Positions 7,076 through 15,336 of a DNA stretch of 56,270 bases are shown one piece after another. Each line of letters opens with the position of its first letter. Position 1 is the first letter of the stretch. The translations under genes were made by a program, and so were the position numbers. Below the pieces are notes generated by a model. The model made no database searches. It had not been told where the DNA came from and saw only the letters and a list, made by a program, of their open reading frames with translations. The stretch is from contig JACRMI010000118.1 in assembly GCA_016215025.1 (NCBI GenBank), positions 1 to 56,270 on the forward strand. Reading direction: 5' to 3'. Origin of the DNA: Chloroflexota bacterium (lineage in GTDB: Bacteria > Chloroflexota > Anaerolineae > UBA4142).

Positions 7076-8158
7076 CTATCCTTTAAAATCGAGCACGATC
7101 GATTGCATGTCCAGCGTCCCGTTCGGAAAAGTGCTGCCAAATAGACTGAACGTAGCGGCGCGCACTTGCATTTGGCCGTTGCCATCCGTCGCCCGCGCGT
7201 AAATCACGTGTCGTCCTGCTGGCAACGATTTCCCCGTCCACGTCCACACCGTCCATACCAACGGCGACGGTCCGCGCGTAAGCTCAGTCGTCTGCCACTG
7301 ATTCGTATCGTCCCAACTGATTTCCATTTCCGACAAGCTGCTTTCGTTGCTGAATGCGATGCCGGACAAGGTGAACGTGTCCCCCGACATCGCTGCCAAG
7401 TCTTGTGGCGAATCGATGCGCGAAAACGGCAAGACCTTGGCTTCGCTTGACCAGCCCTGGCGTTCCCAATAACCGGCGGAGTATTGCTCAACGAGTGTGA
7501 CGGTTTGTAACCACTTGGGCTGTTTCATGCCGTAATGACCGGGCCACAGACAACGCAACGGCGCGCCGTGATCGCTTGGGAGCGGCGCGCCGTTCATGTC
7601 GTACACGAGCAGCGAATGATCATCGATTCCCAATTCGAGCGGAATGCTGGTGCTATAGCCGTCGAACGATTCGAACTTGATAAAGTGCGCGTTGTTCTTG
7701 ACGCCAGCTTGCGTGAGCAATTCTTTGAACTGCACGCCTTTCCACACCGCATTCGAAATCAAATTGCCTCCAACGGGATTCGAGATGCACGAGAGCGTAC
7801 GCATTTCGGTGACCGACGACATCGCCTTGATGTCGTCGAGAGTTAGTGTGAGCGGGTTGTCCACCAAGCCAGTAATAGTCAATTTCCAATTGGCAGGAAC
7901 CTTTGGAGTTGGACCGGATGAGGTGATGTAGAAATTTTCTGCTGACGTAATCGGCACGCTGTTGCTTCCTGCTAGGGATTGAAGATCGGGTGTTGGCGCG
8001 TTTTGCGTAATGACATCCTGGGTAGGCGCTGCTGCGGGTGTGTTGTTTCCGGTGACTGGGACGCCTGCGCGCTCGCAAGCGGTAATGAATGCGCTGAATG
8101 CGCCGAGAGCGGCAAGCCGCAAAATCTCACGTCGCGAAATTTTGGAATGATTACTCAT
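7076..8158 (-). CDS. Exported molybdopterin oxidoreductase, sulfite-oxidase family
   Basis: A 360-residue Mo-pterin enzyme. The N terminus carries a twin-arginine signal, SRREIL (8-13), followed by a hydrophobic stretch and a lipobox-like ITAC with Cys28, so it is likely a folded, Tat-exported lipoprotein on the outer face of the membrane. RTLSCISNPVGG (120-131) contains Cys124, the expected Mo ligand of the sulfite oxidase/YedY superfamily. The C-terminal third has the Ig-like dimerisation fold typical of sulfite oxidases (GIAFSNESSLSEMEISWDD...). A low-complexity Pro/Thr/Ala linker (about 33-58) follows the signal. The next gene encodes a pentahaem cytochrome, a likely electron acceptor. 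The substrate could be sulfite or an S- or N-oxide; it is not determinable here. Confidence 0.85.
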   Translation of the reverse strand: MSNHSKISRREILRLAALGAFSAFITACERAGVPVTGNNTPAAAPTQDVITQNAPTPDLQSLAGSNSVPITSAENFYITSSGPTPKVPANWKLTITGLVDNPLTLTLDDIKAMSSVTEMRTLSCISNPVGGNLISNAVWKGVQFKELLTQAGVKNNAHFIKFESFDGYSTSIPLELGIDDHSLLVYDMNGAPLPSDHGAPLRCLWPGHYGMKQPKWLQTVTLVEQYSAGYWERQGWSSEAKVLPFSRIDSPQDLAAMSGDTFTLSGIAFSNESSLSEMEISWDDTNQWQTTELTRGPSPLVWTVWTWTGKSLPAGRHVIYARATDGNGQMQVRAATFSLFGSTFPNGTLDMQSIVLDFKG

Positions 8159-8176
8159 CGTCGTGATCCTCTCTGG

Positions 8177-8210
8177 AATGGGACGCGGACCAACGCAGAT
8201 TAACGCGGAC
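8177..8210. repeat. GGACGCGGA-family repeat, single-arm copy
   Basis: The sequence GGGACGCGGACCAACGCAG followed by ATTAACGCGGAC closely matches the left arm of the long inverted repeat at 15707-15785. No matching right arm is present here. It lies in the upstream region of the molybdoenzyme gene, before its likely promoter. Confidence 0.55.
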
Positions 8211-8298
8211 TAATCCACTGGATTATGATGCGTTCCAATTATATCTACGATTCGAGACAGCGATGCAGTTCTATGCTAAAGAATCCATTAAGAAAGCG

Positions 8299-8335
8299 AA
8301 AACCTTGCGAGGGCGGGTGCCGGTTGCAAGGTTTT
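8299..8335 (-). terminator. Intrinsic terminator of the FRG gene
   Basis: AAAACCTTGC (8299-8308) pairs perfectly with GCAAGGTTTT (8326-8335) around a 17-base loop. On the - strand the stem is followed by TTTTCGCTTTC. It lies 10 bases after the stop of the FRG gene. The + strand also shows a T run, but no + strand gene precedes it. Confidence 0.7.
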
Positions 8336-8345
8336 TGTATTTTGC

Positions 8346-9440
8346 TCAATACCATTTTAGTTTTTTGCGTAATTGTTGCAACTCTTGCTGGTGTTGTGTT
8401 ATCGAATTTTGATCTACCCGGTCAGGCTCGTGTACTAGGAGGTTCCGAAACTTTCGGAGTTCGTCAATAGTATAAGCCAAATTTTTATCAAGCATTCCCA
8501 TCGTTTGCAACCTTTGGATGGCTTCACGAGCAGATAATGGTCTTGGATATTCTTTCTGTGCTTTTTGCACAAGAACTTGTTCCAAATTAACCCATTCCGT
8601 AATGAAGTCACCAATGGTACCTGAATATATTTCGGTTCTAACGGTTGTCTCGATATTTTCGCAAAGCTCCTGGATACGATCGCTTTTAGGATAGAGAATA
8701 GTTCTTGGAATCTTACCTATCCCAGCGTTCCAAAACTTTTTTGTGTTTGGAATGCAAAATTTTGCGATTAGCCTGTTGTTAAAATCTAGTTCTGGTTTAG
8801 AATCATAGTCAGTCGTGACATCAGATGTACCAGCCAAATACCCTTCCTGGAAGTACGGTCTAAGGGCGTCCGGCGGGCAAATGCTTAACAAGCGTATATT
8901 GACAATATCATGTTCCGAATTAATAGAAATGCGGTTGGTAAGGTAGGGCAAGCCAAAAACATAAACATATCCATGCGACTTGTCATTGTCTTCCTGTGCG
9001 AACGAACAGGCAACCCATGGGGAGTGAGTGAAATCCAGAAGTGGTGTTAGGCATATTCCATAATGCTGGAGAATACTCCACTGTATATAACGTTTTCTAC
9101 CTACGTCAGCATGTCCATCAATTTTGCCTTTAGAAAATAGTTCCTTGAGCTGGCGTGAAGCTCGATCTAACAGTGCAAATCGATACTCCACTTCACGTTG
9201 AGCCAAGTTATCCTCTCTATAAATACTTGGATAGAACGTCGAAGCTCCTGCCTTATTGAGAAAGTCTTGCGTTTGTCCTCGAAAGAATAAAAGATTGTCT
9301 TTGTTCAGATATGCCAAATGTGCAACATGCTCAACAAGATTTCTATAGCTATTTACTTCGTATGGCGGAGCCTTCCCTACAGATTTGGAACCAATATGAT
9401 GTTCAAGCTCTGTCGTGAGAGTAGGTTCAATAGGGCGCAT
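8346..9440 (-). CDS. FRG-domain protein with C-terminal HEPN-like motif
   Basis: Protein of 364 residues without signal or membrane segments. The N-terminal half has the FRG signature FFRGQ (52-56) and the companion motif ILQHYGICLTPLLDFTHSPWVA (about 123-144, quoted here only in part as LLDFTHSP), both typical of FRG domains found in phage-defence and toxin contexts. Near the C terminus RNLLVH (332-337) fits the HEPN RNase motif R-x4-H inside predicted helices (about 280-364), so it looks like an FRG-HEPN fusion. The ATG has GAGG about 9 bases upstream. It stands alone between terminators. Its codons are distinctly A/T-richer than those of the neighbouring genes, which suggests horizontal transfer. 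The FRG call is firm; nuclease activity is inference. Confidence 0.82.
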   Translation of the reverse strand: MRPIEPTLTTELEHHIGSKSVGKAPPYEVNSYRNLVEHVAHLAYLNKDNLLFFRGQTQDFLNKAGASTFYPSIYREDNLAQREVEYRFALLDRASRQLKELFSKGKIDGHADVGRKRYIQWSILQHYGICLTPLLDFTHSPWVACSFAQEDNDKSHGYVYVFGLPYLTNRISINSEHDIVNIRLLSICPPDALRPYFQEGYLAGTSDVTTDYDSKPELDFNNRLIAKFCIPNTKKFWNAGIGKIPRTILYPKSDRIQELCENIETTVRTEIYSGTIGDFITEWVNLEQVLVQKAQKEYPRPLSAREAIQRLQTMGMLDKNLAYTIDELRKFRNLLVHEPDRVDQNSITQHQQELQQLRKKLKWY

Positions 9441-9755
9441 AACACTATCCTCGCCGGAACAAGCATCATACCTGTTGGAATAGTTTAAACTTTATTTACC
9501 AAGCAAAACACCCACCATCAACGCGCATGAACGCATCAACTGACAGGTGCTCAATTTTTGAATTGCTATTCGATTGGCGTACAACGTCCCATGCGCAGTA
9601 AACATCTCCGTGCTCTCCATTGAAGCAATATGAGATCGAACTATGCCAGGGACTAGGACTAGCTTACGCCTTCAACTATACCTGAAACCCAGAAAAACGC
9701 AAAACCCGAAGTATCGTTTACACGAATCACTTCGGGTTTCTTTTTCATTTATTGG
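9441..9755. other. Intergenic region of 315 bp
   Basis: No convincing reading frame is present on either strand. It contains the upstream region of the FRG gene (A/T-rich around 9480-9500, without a clear sigma-70 pair) and, at its far end, the helicase terminator at 9702-9739. I see nothing else in it. Confidence 0.5.
9702..9739 (-). terminator. Intrinsic terminator of the RNA helicase gene
   Basis: AAACCCGAAGT (9702-9712) pairs perfectly with ACTTCGGGTTT (9729-9739) around a 16-base loop. On the - strand the stem is followed by TTGCGTTTTTC, and on the + strand by CTTTTTC. It lies 17 bases after the helicase stop. Confidence 0.8.
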
Positions 9756-11000
9756 TTAGGCGCGTGCCCAATTTTTGTTTGGCACGCTGGGCGCTTTGGA
9801 TCTTTTGATATCCTTGTTCCGTCGATTGGCTTCGACGTAGCGGCGGATGGCGTCCGCATCCGGTTGAACGAACGCGGAGGCATGATAATCAATTCCGTCA
9901 AGTCGACGGCGCTGAATTTTCTGCCGCATCACCATTTCGATTCGGCGGACCATACCTTCGTCGGTGGGTGTGATTAGCGTGTAGGCACAACCAACGGCTT
10001 GCGCGCGTCCAGTGCGACCGATGCGATGCACATAGTCTTCCGGTTGCATCGGCACATCGTAGTTGACCACATGCGAGATGCCTTGCACGTCGATACCACG
10101 CGCAGCGATATCGGTGGCGACCAAGATGCGCGATTTGCCGCGTCGAAAATCTTCTAGGGCAGCGATGCGCTGTGATTGCGAGCGGTCGCCGTGAATCACG
10201 ACGGCGCGAATGTTCGCGCGCTGCAACAGCTTGACGACTTTTTCAGCGCGATGTTTGGTCCGTGCAAAGATGAGGACGCTGTCCATTTTCTCTTCGCTCA
10301 ACAATTGTTGCAACAATTGCGCTTTCAAATGCTCTGGAACGGGGAACAATGTCTGATCGATGGCTTCCGGCGAGGTGGTCTTTTCGACTTGGATGCGCGC
10401 GGGAGTGCGGGTGACTTGGGACGACAAATTAACAATGTCCGTGGTCAACGTTGCCGAGAACAACATCGTTTGGCGTTCGCGGGGCAACTGCGCAATGATG
10501 CGGCGAATGTCGGGCAAAAAGCCAATGTCCAACATGCGGTCGGCTTCGTCGAGCACAAGTATTTCAATCGACTTGAACGAAATATTTTTGCGTTCGGCGT
10601 GATCGATCAAGCGACCGGGTGTGGCGATGACGATATCGACTCCGCGACGCAGCGCGCTAGTTTGATCGCCCATGCCCACGCCGCCATAAATCGCAATGAC
10701 GCGCAAATCGGTTCGCTTGCCTAATTGCTTGGCTTGCGCGGCGACTTGCAAAGCAAGTTCGCGGGTTGGAACCAGAATCAATGCGCGGGGTGTGCGACTG
10801 TGCGATGCAAGTAATCGTTGCATCATGGGCAACAGGTACGCGGCAGTTTTGCCAGTGCCTGTTTCGGCGGATCCCAAAATGTCTTGACCGGTCAAAGCTG
10901 CGGGGATCGTGGCAGATTGAATCGGCGTGGGCTGGTCAAAGTCCAACGACCGCACACCGTCTTGCAGGCGCGCATCAAGATTGAAAGAACTGAAATTCAT
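9756..11000 (-). CDS. rhlE: DEAD-box ATP-dependent RNA helicase (RhlE type)
   Basis: Unwinds RNA duplexes, typically in ribosome assembly, RNA decay and cold adaptation. The 414 residues show every core motif: Q motif DQPTPIQ (22-28), Walker A AETGTGKT (45-52), PTRELALQ (78-85), TPGR (127-130), DEAD (151-154), SAT (182-184), ARGIDV and HRIGRTGRA in the second RecA domain. The short basic tail (KRSKAPSVPNKNWARA) is RhlE-like. I chose the ATG at 11000 because AGGAG sits 5 bases upstream and the product starts just before the Q motif; the upstream extension to 11273 would run through a promoter and a terminator. A 196-base leader with a terminator hairpin precedes it. Confidence 0.92.
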   Translation of the reverse strand: MNFSSFNLDARLQDGVRSLDFDQPTPIQSATIPAALTGQDILGSAETGTGKTAAYLLPMMQRLLASHSRTPRALILVPTRELALQVAAQAKQLGKRTDLRVIAIYGGVGMGDQTSALRRGVDIVIATPGRLIDHAERKNISFKSIEILVLDEADRMLDIGFLPDIRRIIAQLPRERQTMLFSATLTTDIVNLSSQVTRTPARIQVEKTTSPEAIDQTLFPVPEHLKAQLLQQLLSEEKMDSVLIFARTKHRAEKVVKLLQRANIRAVVIHGDRSQSQRIAALEDFRRGKSRILVATDIAARGIDVQGISHVVNYDVPMQPEDYVHRIGRTGRAQAVGCAYTLITPTDEGMVRRIEMVMRQKIQRRRLDGIDYHASAFVQPDADAIRRYVEANRRNKDIKRSKAPSVPNKNWARA

Positions 11001-11126
11001 GAAACTCCTAATGCGGTGAAAATAATCCGAGGTGAAAAACCGCTGATGACACGTCGGTCGCCAAGTGCAATCGGCGTTTTTCAGTCCGCATAGAGTCCAC
11101 TTGACGAGCGTTAGCAAGCGAGGGGC

Positions 11127-11164
11127 AAAATAAAAACCGCTCGAGTTATTACAAAATCGAGCGG
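11127..11164 (-). terminator. Leader terminator (possible attenuator) of the helicase
   Basis: On the - strand CCGCTCGA (11164-11157) pairs perfectly with TCGAGCGG (11144-11137) around a 12-base loop and is followed by TTTTTATTTT (11136-11127). This is a textbook intrinsic terminator. It starts about 32 bases after the predicted start site of the promoter at 11203-11231 and ends about 127 bases before the helicase start codon. It could instead end read-through from tldE, which stops at 11301 on the same strand, but the promoter between them favours attenuation. Confidence 0.75.
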
Positions 11165-11202
11165 CATCAATTAACCGAATCAACTTGTCACTAACGGAAG
11201 CT

Positions 11203-11231
11203 ACTATAGCACAGTTTGCAGAATCCGTCAA
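11203..11231 (-). promoter_or_regulatory. Sigma-70-type promoter of the helicase gene
   Basis: On the - strand TTGACG (-35, 11231-11226) is separated by exactly 17 bases from TATAGT (-10, 11208-11203). The predicted start is near 11196, giving a leader of about 196 bases. This is the best promoter match in the window. Confidence 0.75.
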
Positions 11232-11242
11232 ACGAGTTGTAG

Positions 11243-11300
11243 CGCAAGCTGCCAGCTTGCGAGTTAGTAGCATGACGTACGCGCGGGCTAGCAGCCCGCG
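11243..11300 (-). repeat. Two short perfect hairpins after tldE
   Basis: CGCGGGCT (11282-11289) and AGCCCGCG (11293-11300) pair around AGC, directly at the tldE stop codon. A second stem, CGCAAGCT (11243-11250) with AGCTTGCG (11254-11261), encloses GCC. Neither has a U tract. They may protect the tldE 3' end or belong to the small palindromic elements seen throughout the window. Confidence 0.55.
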
Positions 11301-12647
11301 TTACTTGCCCGCAATACTCACGTCTTCGATCAACACCGTCGGCGCGGCGACGCTCATGCCCATCGCGCCTTGCCACGTCAAATCATTGCCGATGCCCCGC
11401 AGATTCATCAACAAATCGGTGAGATTGCCGGAAATGGTGACGCCGCGCACGGGATTAACCACCTTACCATTTTCGATCCAAATGCCATTCGCGCCAAAAC
11501 TAAACTCGCCGCTGATGGGATTCGCCGTATGCAGGTTCATCAAATTCTTGACGAGCAATCCGCGTGTAACGCCCGCGATCAACGATTCGGGCGTCGCGGT
11601 TCCAGCCGACATTGCAAAATTCGATGGTGCGGGATCGGGCAGCACCTTGATCGATGCGCGCGTGGCATTTCCCGTCGATTGTGTTTGCGCTTTGCGCGCA
11701 GTGTACGTCGAGTGCAAATAATTTTGCAGCACGCCATCGGCAATCACGACGGTGCGGCGACTGGCAACGCCTTCGTCGTCCCAGGCACGCGCGCCCGGCG
11801 CATCTGCCGACGTGCCATCGTCGATGATCGTGACGCCGCTCGCAGCAACTTGTTTACCCAGCTTGCCCGCGAACAGCGATTTATTTTTCTGCACGTTGTT
11901 CGCGCAAACGAGATTCGCGATAATGCTGAGGAACGCGCCAGCCATTTTCGGTTCCAGCACGATGCTGGCACGCTGGCTCTGCACGAGCGATGCGCCGAGC
12001 AGCGATACAGCTTGCTGTGCCGCTTCGACGCCAACTGCTTTCGCATCAAAGTTTGCATAGCGGCGTTTGAAATCGAACCCAACGCCGAATTCTTGTCCCG
12101 ATGCATCGCGCGCAATGACCATCGCGATGCCGCCACAGGTATTGGTGCGCTGTTCGGCGACGAGTCCGCGCGAGTTGGCAATCGCAGAATGGGACTCGCG
12201 CTCGCCGTACGTGACGCGCCGCGTCATCACGATGCGCGCATCGTACTCTTTTGCGGCGCGCTCAATCGCAAATGATCTCTCGATTTTTTCATCGGCGGAG
12301 TGCGTTGCCATTTCGGCATCAAAACCATCGACGGTTGGAAACGGCGCTGGCTCGGCGAACCCGACGAACTCGTCGGCGTCCGATGCGCGTGCGACTTCAA
12401 CAGCGCGTTCAGCGACCCGGCGTAAGCTGGTTGGGTCAAAGTCGGTCGCGTATGACAAGCCCATGCGGTTGCCGACAATCGCGCGCACTGCAATTCCCAG
12501 GTCTTCGGCTTGCTTGATTGTTTCCACTTGCCCCATGGTCACTTCGACCGAAAGATTACGCGAGCGTCCCAGCATCGCTTCGGCTTGATCCGCGCCTGCG
12601 CTTTTTGCAAATTCAATGGCTTGCTGAACAATGTCTTGGTTATTCAT
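11301..12647 (-). CDS. tldE: TldE/PmbA-type subunit of the TldD/E metalloprotease
   Basis: Partner subunit of the TldD/TldE heterodimeric metalloprotease, which in known systems trims peptides such as microcin B17 precursors and the CcdA antitoxin. The 448 residues align in layout with TldD (N-terminal helical/sheet region, then a C-terminal beta-rich domain) but lack the HExxxH zinc motif: the equivalent site reads AFLSIIANL. This absence is the mark of the TldE/PmbA subunit. Features shared with TldD are TIIDDGT, DDEGVASRR and VRGVTISGN. I start at the ATG at 12647 with GGAG 9 bases upstream, not the longer frame, whose first 30 residues come from a GTG/CAC word repeat. tldD lies immediately upstream. 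Confidence 0.88.
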   Translation of the reverse strand: MNNQDIVQQAIEFAKSAGADQAEAMLGRSRNLSVEVTMGQVETIKQAEDLGIAVRAIVGNRMGLSYATDFDPTSLRRVAERAVEVARASDADEFVGFAEPAPFPTVDGFDAEMATHSADEKIERSFAIERAAKEYDARIVMTRRVTYGERESHSAIANSRGLVAEQRTNTCGGIAMVIARDASGQEFGVGFDFKRRYANFDAKAVGVEAAQQAVSLLGASLVQSQRASIVLEPKMAGAFLSIIANLVCANNVQKNKSLFAGKLGKQVAASGVTIIDDGTSADAPGARAWDDEGVASRRTVVIADGVLQNYLHSTYTARKAQTQSTGNATRASIKVLPDPAPSNFAMSAGTATPESLIAGVTRGLLVKNLMNLHTANPISGEFSFGANGIWIENGKVVNPVRGVTISGNLTDLLMNLRGIGNDLTWQGAMGMSVAAPTVLIEDVSIAGK

Positions 12648-12659
12648 TATTTTCTCCAC

Positions 12660-12756
12660 TCGCCAAACGTGTTTCGTGTTCCGTGTTCCGTCTTCGCAAT
12701 ACGTAACACGTATCACGCACCACGGAACACGCACCACATATCACGCATCACGTATC
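12660..12756. repeat. ACG/CGTGTTCC-word repeat between tldD and tldE
   Basis: The gap of about 100 bp is built from variants of ACACGTATCACG and CGTGTTCCGTG on opposite arms: GTGTTCCGTGTTCCG near 12676 faces CACGGAACACG near 12721. The arms can pair over about 9-10 bases. This is another intergenic spacer with its own word, like those at 3631-3722 and 14210-14258. No terminator-type U tract is seen. Confidence 0.5.
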
Positions 12757-14188
12757 ATCTCATCGTTTCAGTCATGCCGGGTACGATTCCGCCGACGACG
12801 ATTTCGGGAACGCGCAGCGTCGGAATGCCAAAACCGACCGGTGCGCCTTGTCCATCTTTGCCGCACATTCCCGCGCGACTTTCGAGCCGTGAATCGTTTC
12901 CAACCAGGTCGATGATTTTCAAAATCGCAGGACCATTCCCAATCACTGTTGCGCCGCGCACCGGTTCGGCAATCTGACCTTTTTCAATGAGATATGCCTC
13001 TTGAATATTGAACACAAAATCGCCGGAGACGATGTTGACTTGACCGCCGCCCATTTGCTTGATGAGCAAGCCATGCTCGACGCTGCGAATGATCGCGTTG
13101 GGATCGTCGTCGCCAGAAAGCATGAACGTGTTCGTCATGCGCGGCATCGGCGTATGGCGGAACGATTGGCGACGCCCGCCGCCGTTCGGCGCAACACCCA
13201 GCTCGCGTGCCGTCTTGCGGTCGTTCATGTAATTGCGCAGAATGCCTTTTTCGATGAGCAAGCGACGTTGACCTGGGACGCCTTCATCGTCGTAACGATA
13301 CGAGCCGCGAAAATTAGGAATCGTCGCGTCGTCGACAATCGTCACCTTGGGATGGGCGACAAGCTGTCCGACCTTGCCCGCAAACACCGACATTGGTTTG
13401 TTTGGCAAATTGAAATCGGCTTCCATGCCATGACCAATCGCTTCATGAATGAGCACGCCGCCCGTGCCGGCTGCGCACACAATTGGCATGGTGCCGGCTG
13501 GGGCAGGGCGGGCGCGTAACATTCGTAACGCGCGTTCGCCGGCGATGCGCGCGTATCGTTCGGGAAGATCGCCCGCCACTTGCTCAAACCCCGCAAGCGC
13601 CGCCGTCGATTCGTTCGCCGTTTGTAGAATCGTACCATCGCTCGCGACGACGTTGATCGAAAAGACCGTTTGCACGCGTCGGTCTTGGGCGACCTCTTCA
13701 AGCGAGTTGACGATCGTTACGTCTTGAATGTAATCTTGATATGACGCGGTGACCTGGCGAATTTCTGCGCCCAGTCCTCGCGCGATGCGGTTAGCATTTC
13801 GCACAATCGCAACTTTATCCGAGAGCGGGATGCTGTCGGGCAATTGTTTGTAAACCGATAAGGGAGTCGGCGTGATGCCGCGATCCAACGAGGCGACCAA
13901 TGTTTCGCCGGTGCCGGCGCGTTGCTTTGCCGCCGCGCTTGCCAAGCGCATCGCTTCGACAATCGCATCGCGCGAAAAATCGCTTGTGTAAACATACGCC
14001 GATGTCGGTCCATGGAATATGCGAACGCCAACCCCAGCTTCTTCGCCCGCGCTCAACTTGTCGAGTCGTCCGTCGTCCAACACGACAATCGTATCGGTGC
14101 GTCGCTCGGCAAATATTTCCGCAAAGTCGCCCCAGTATGAGCGTCCTTCATTCAATGCCGCAACCAGATCATTTGGATCCAAAGACAT
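12755..14188 (-). CDS. tldD: TldD zinc metalloprotease subunit
   Basis: Catalytic subunit of the TldD/TldE protease (477 residues, usual length). The zinc motif HEAIGH (248-253) follows GTGGVLI, and a Cys at about 442 in GMCGKDGQG supplies the third metal ligand known for TldD. TIVDDATIPNF and DDEGVPGQRR are conserved cradle motifs. A clear CGGAGG lies 7 bases before the ATG. It is the first gene of the tldD-tldE pair; the 107-base spacer contains a word repeat but no obvious promoter, so co-transcription is likely. Confidence 0.93.
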   Translation of the reverse strand: MSLDPNDLVAALNEGRSYWGDFAEIFAERRTDTIVVLDDGRLDKLSAGEEAGVGVRIFHGPTSAYVYTSDFSRDAIVEAMRLASAAAKQRAGTGETLVASLDRGITPTPLSVYKQLPDSIPLSDKVAIVRNANRIARGLGAEIRQVTASYQDYIQDVTIVNSLEEVAQDRRVQTVFSINVVASDGTILQTANESTAALAGFEQVAGDLPERYARIAGERALRMLRARPAPAGTMPIVCAAGTGGVLIHEAIGHGMEADFNLPNKPMSVFAGKVGQLVAHPKVTIVDDATIPNFRGSYRYDDEGVPGQRRLLIEKGILRNYMNDRKTARELGVAPNGGGRRQSFRHTPMPRMTNTFMLSGDDDPNAIIRSVEHGLLIKQMGGGQVNIVSGDFVFNIQEAYLIEKGQIAEPVRGATVIGNGPAILKIIDLVGNDSRLESRAGMCGKDGQGAPVGFGIPTLRVPEIVVGGIVPGMTETMR

Positions 14189-14209
14189 GTCAACCTCCGA
14201 GTAAAAAGT

Positions 14210-14258
14210 AAAAAGGCAAAAGTAAGAACGGGTATCAACTTTTAGCTTTTGCCTTTTT
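14210..14258 (-). terminator. Intrinsic terminator of the panE-like gene
   Basis: AAAAAGGCAAAAG (14210-14222) pairs perfectly over 13 bases with CTTTTGCCTTTTT (14246-14258). The stem uses the last codons of the panE-like gene as its 5' arm on the - strand and ends in TTTTTACTTTTTAC. It separates that gene from tldD, whose ribosome site lies just beyond. Confidence 0.7.
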
Positions 14259-15180
14259 GCTTGGTTCTTTCATCGATCAATTTCAATCCGACATAAATCG
14301 TTTGATGCACTGGCGTTGGCACATTCTTTTCTGCGCCCAATCGAACGACCATGCCGCTTAGCGCGTCGATTTCGAGCTGCTTGCCTTGCTCCAAATCGAG
14401 CTGCATCGATGGTTTGTTGCCCGGTTTGAGATTCAACGCACCGTTGTAATGTCGATCGACAATGTCGCCGTCCATCGCCACGCCTTGCGCTTTGCCCACG
14501 GCACACACTTCTTCCATCGCCGCCCGCAACATCGCACGCGCTTCAGGCATTTGAAACAGAATGAACGGCTCGGTGCGCGCGAGTGTTGCCAAGCCCGCAA
14601 TCGATGCGATGAAGACGAACTTGTGCCACAGGGGTGTGCGACCATCGGCGACGGCGGTGGCATCGACACCGGTGCGCTTGAGCATCGCCGTAAATTCTTG
14701 CACGCGCGGCGTCAAGCCTGGCTTATACACTTCGCCGACGAACGAACTGCGAAACGGACTCTTTTGTTCGATCAAGCCCGGCGCGGTGATGTTCGAAACG
14801 ACTTGGGTCGGCGCGACAATGATGTGTTCTTTACCAATGACCTCGGCGATTTGCTCGTGGCTATCAACGCCGTTCTGAAAATTGACGACTGTCGTCTTTT
14901 CGCCGATCATGGGTTGCATCGATTGCGCGGCAGCGACCGTGTCGTACGTTTTCACGCCAAAGAGAATGTAATCGACCACGCCAACCTCAGATGGATTGTC
15001 GGTTGCGAACGCTGGCTTGATGGCAAAATCGCCGTGAATGCTTTTGATTGTCAAACCGTGTTCGCGAATCACTTTCAAATGCGCGCCGCGCGCAATAAAC
15101 GTAACATCGTGTCCATCCTTCGCGAGCAATGCGCCGTAATATCCACCGAGACCACCCGTTGCCATGATTGCAATTTTCAT
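14242..15180 (-). CDS. Ketopantoate reductase family protein (PanE/ApbA)
   Basis: NADPH-dependent 2-dehydropantoate 2-reductase-like enzyme of 312 residues, acting in the cytosol in pantothenate (CoA) synthesis if the substrate assignment holds. The N terminus MKIAIMATGGLGGYYGALL is the Rossmann nucleotide-binding loop, here with the variant ATGGLGGY. The hinge Lys region GVKTYDT (about 75-81) and NFQNGVDS match PanE; the C-terminal helical domain carries NKPSMQLDLEQGKQLEIDAL, the family signature with the catalytic Lys and Ser. A terminator overlaps the gene end. The upstream selenoprotein candidate lies 156 bases away. Broad substrate range is common in this family, so panE is not asserted. 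Confidence 0.85.
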   Translation of the reverse strand: MKIAIMATGGLGGYYGALLAKDGHDVTFIARGAHLKVIREHGLTIKSIHGDFAIKPAFATDNPSEVGVVDYILFGVKTYDTVAAAQSMQPMIGEKTTVVNFQNGVDSHEQIAEVIGKEHIIVAPTQVVSNITAPGLIEQKSPFRSSFVGEVYKPGLTPRVQEFTAMLKRTGVDATAVADGRTPLWHKFVFIASIAGLATLARTEPFILFQMPEARAMLRAAMEEVCAVGKAQGVAMDGDIVDRHYNGALNLKPGNKPSMQLDLEQGKQLEIDALSGMVVRLGAEKNVPTPVHQTIYVGLKLIDERTKQKGKS

Positions 15181-15336
15181 TCTTCAACTCCGTTGTTTGA
15201 TCAATTAAATCAGCCACAGATGACTGTGCCTGAATTGCGGCACAGCCAACACAGAAGTACACCGAAATTGATTTTCAGTGGAATTCCGTGTGTTTCTTTA
15301 GCAAAAGAAACTCGATTTCACCAAATAAGATTTTCG

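Noticed and set aside
8225..8470. 81-codon + strand frame spanning the FRG terminator
   Set aside because: It runs through a perfect terminator hairpin and into the FRG gene in antisense; no ribosome site.
9441..9755. Possible small RNA gene or tRNA in the longest gap
   Set aside because: I found no tRNA cloverleaf or promoter-terminator pair on the same strand; only the helicase terminator is convincing.
11001..11273. N-terminal extension of the RNA helicase
   Set aside because: The extra 91 residues are read across a strong promoter and a terminator hairpin and have no helicase similarity; the ATG at 11000 has a good ribosome site.
15292..15311. GTTTCTTT/AAAGAAAC hairpin as a selenoprotein-gene terminator
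   Set aside because: The 8-bp stem is perfect, but it is A/T-rich and lacks a following U tract on the - strand, so terminator function is not supported.
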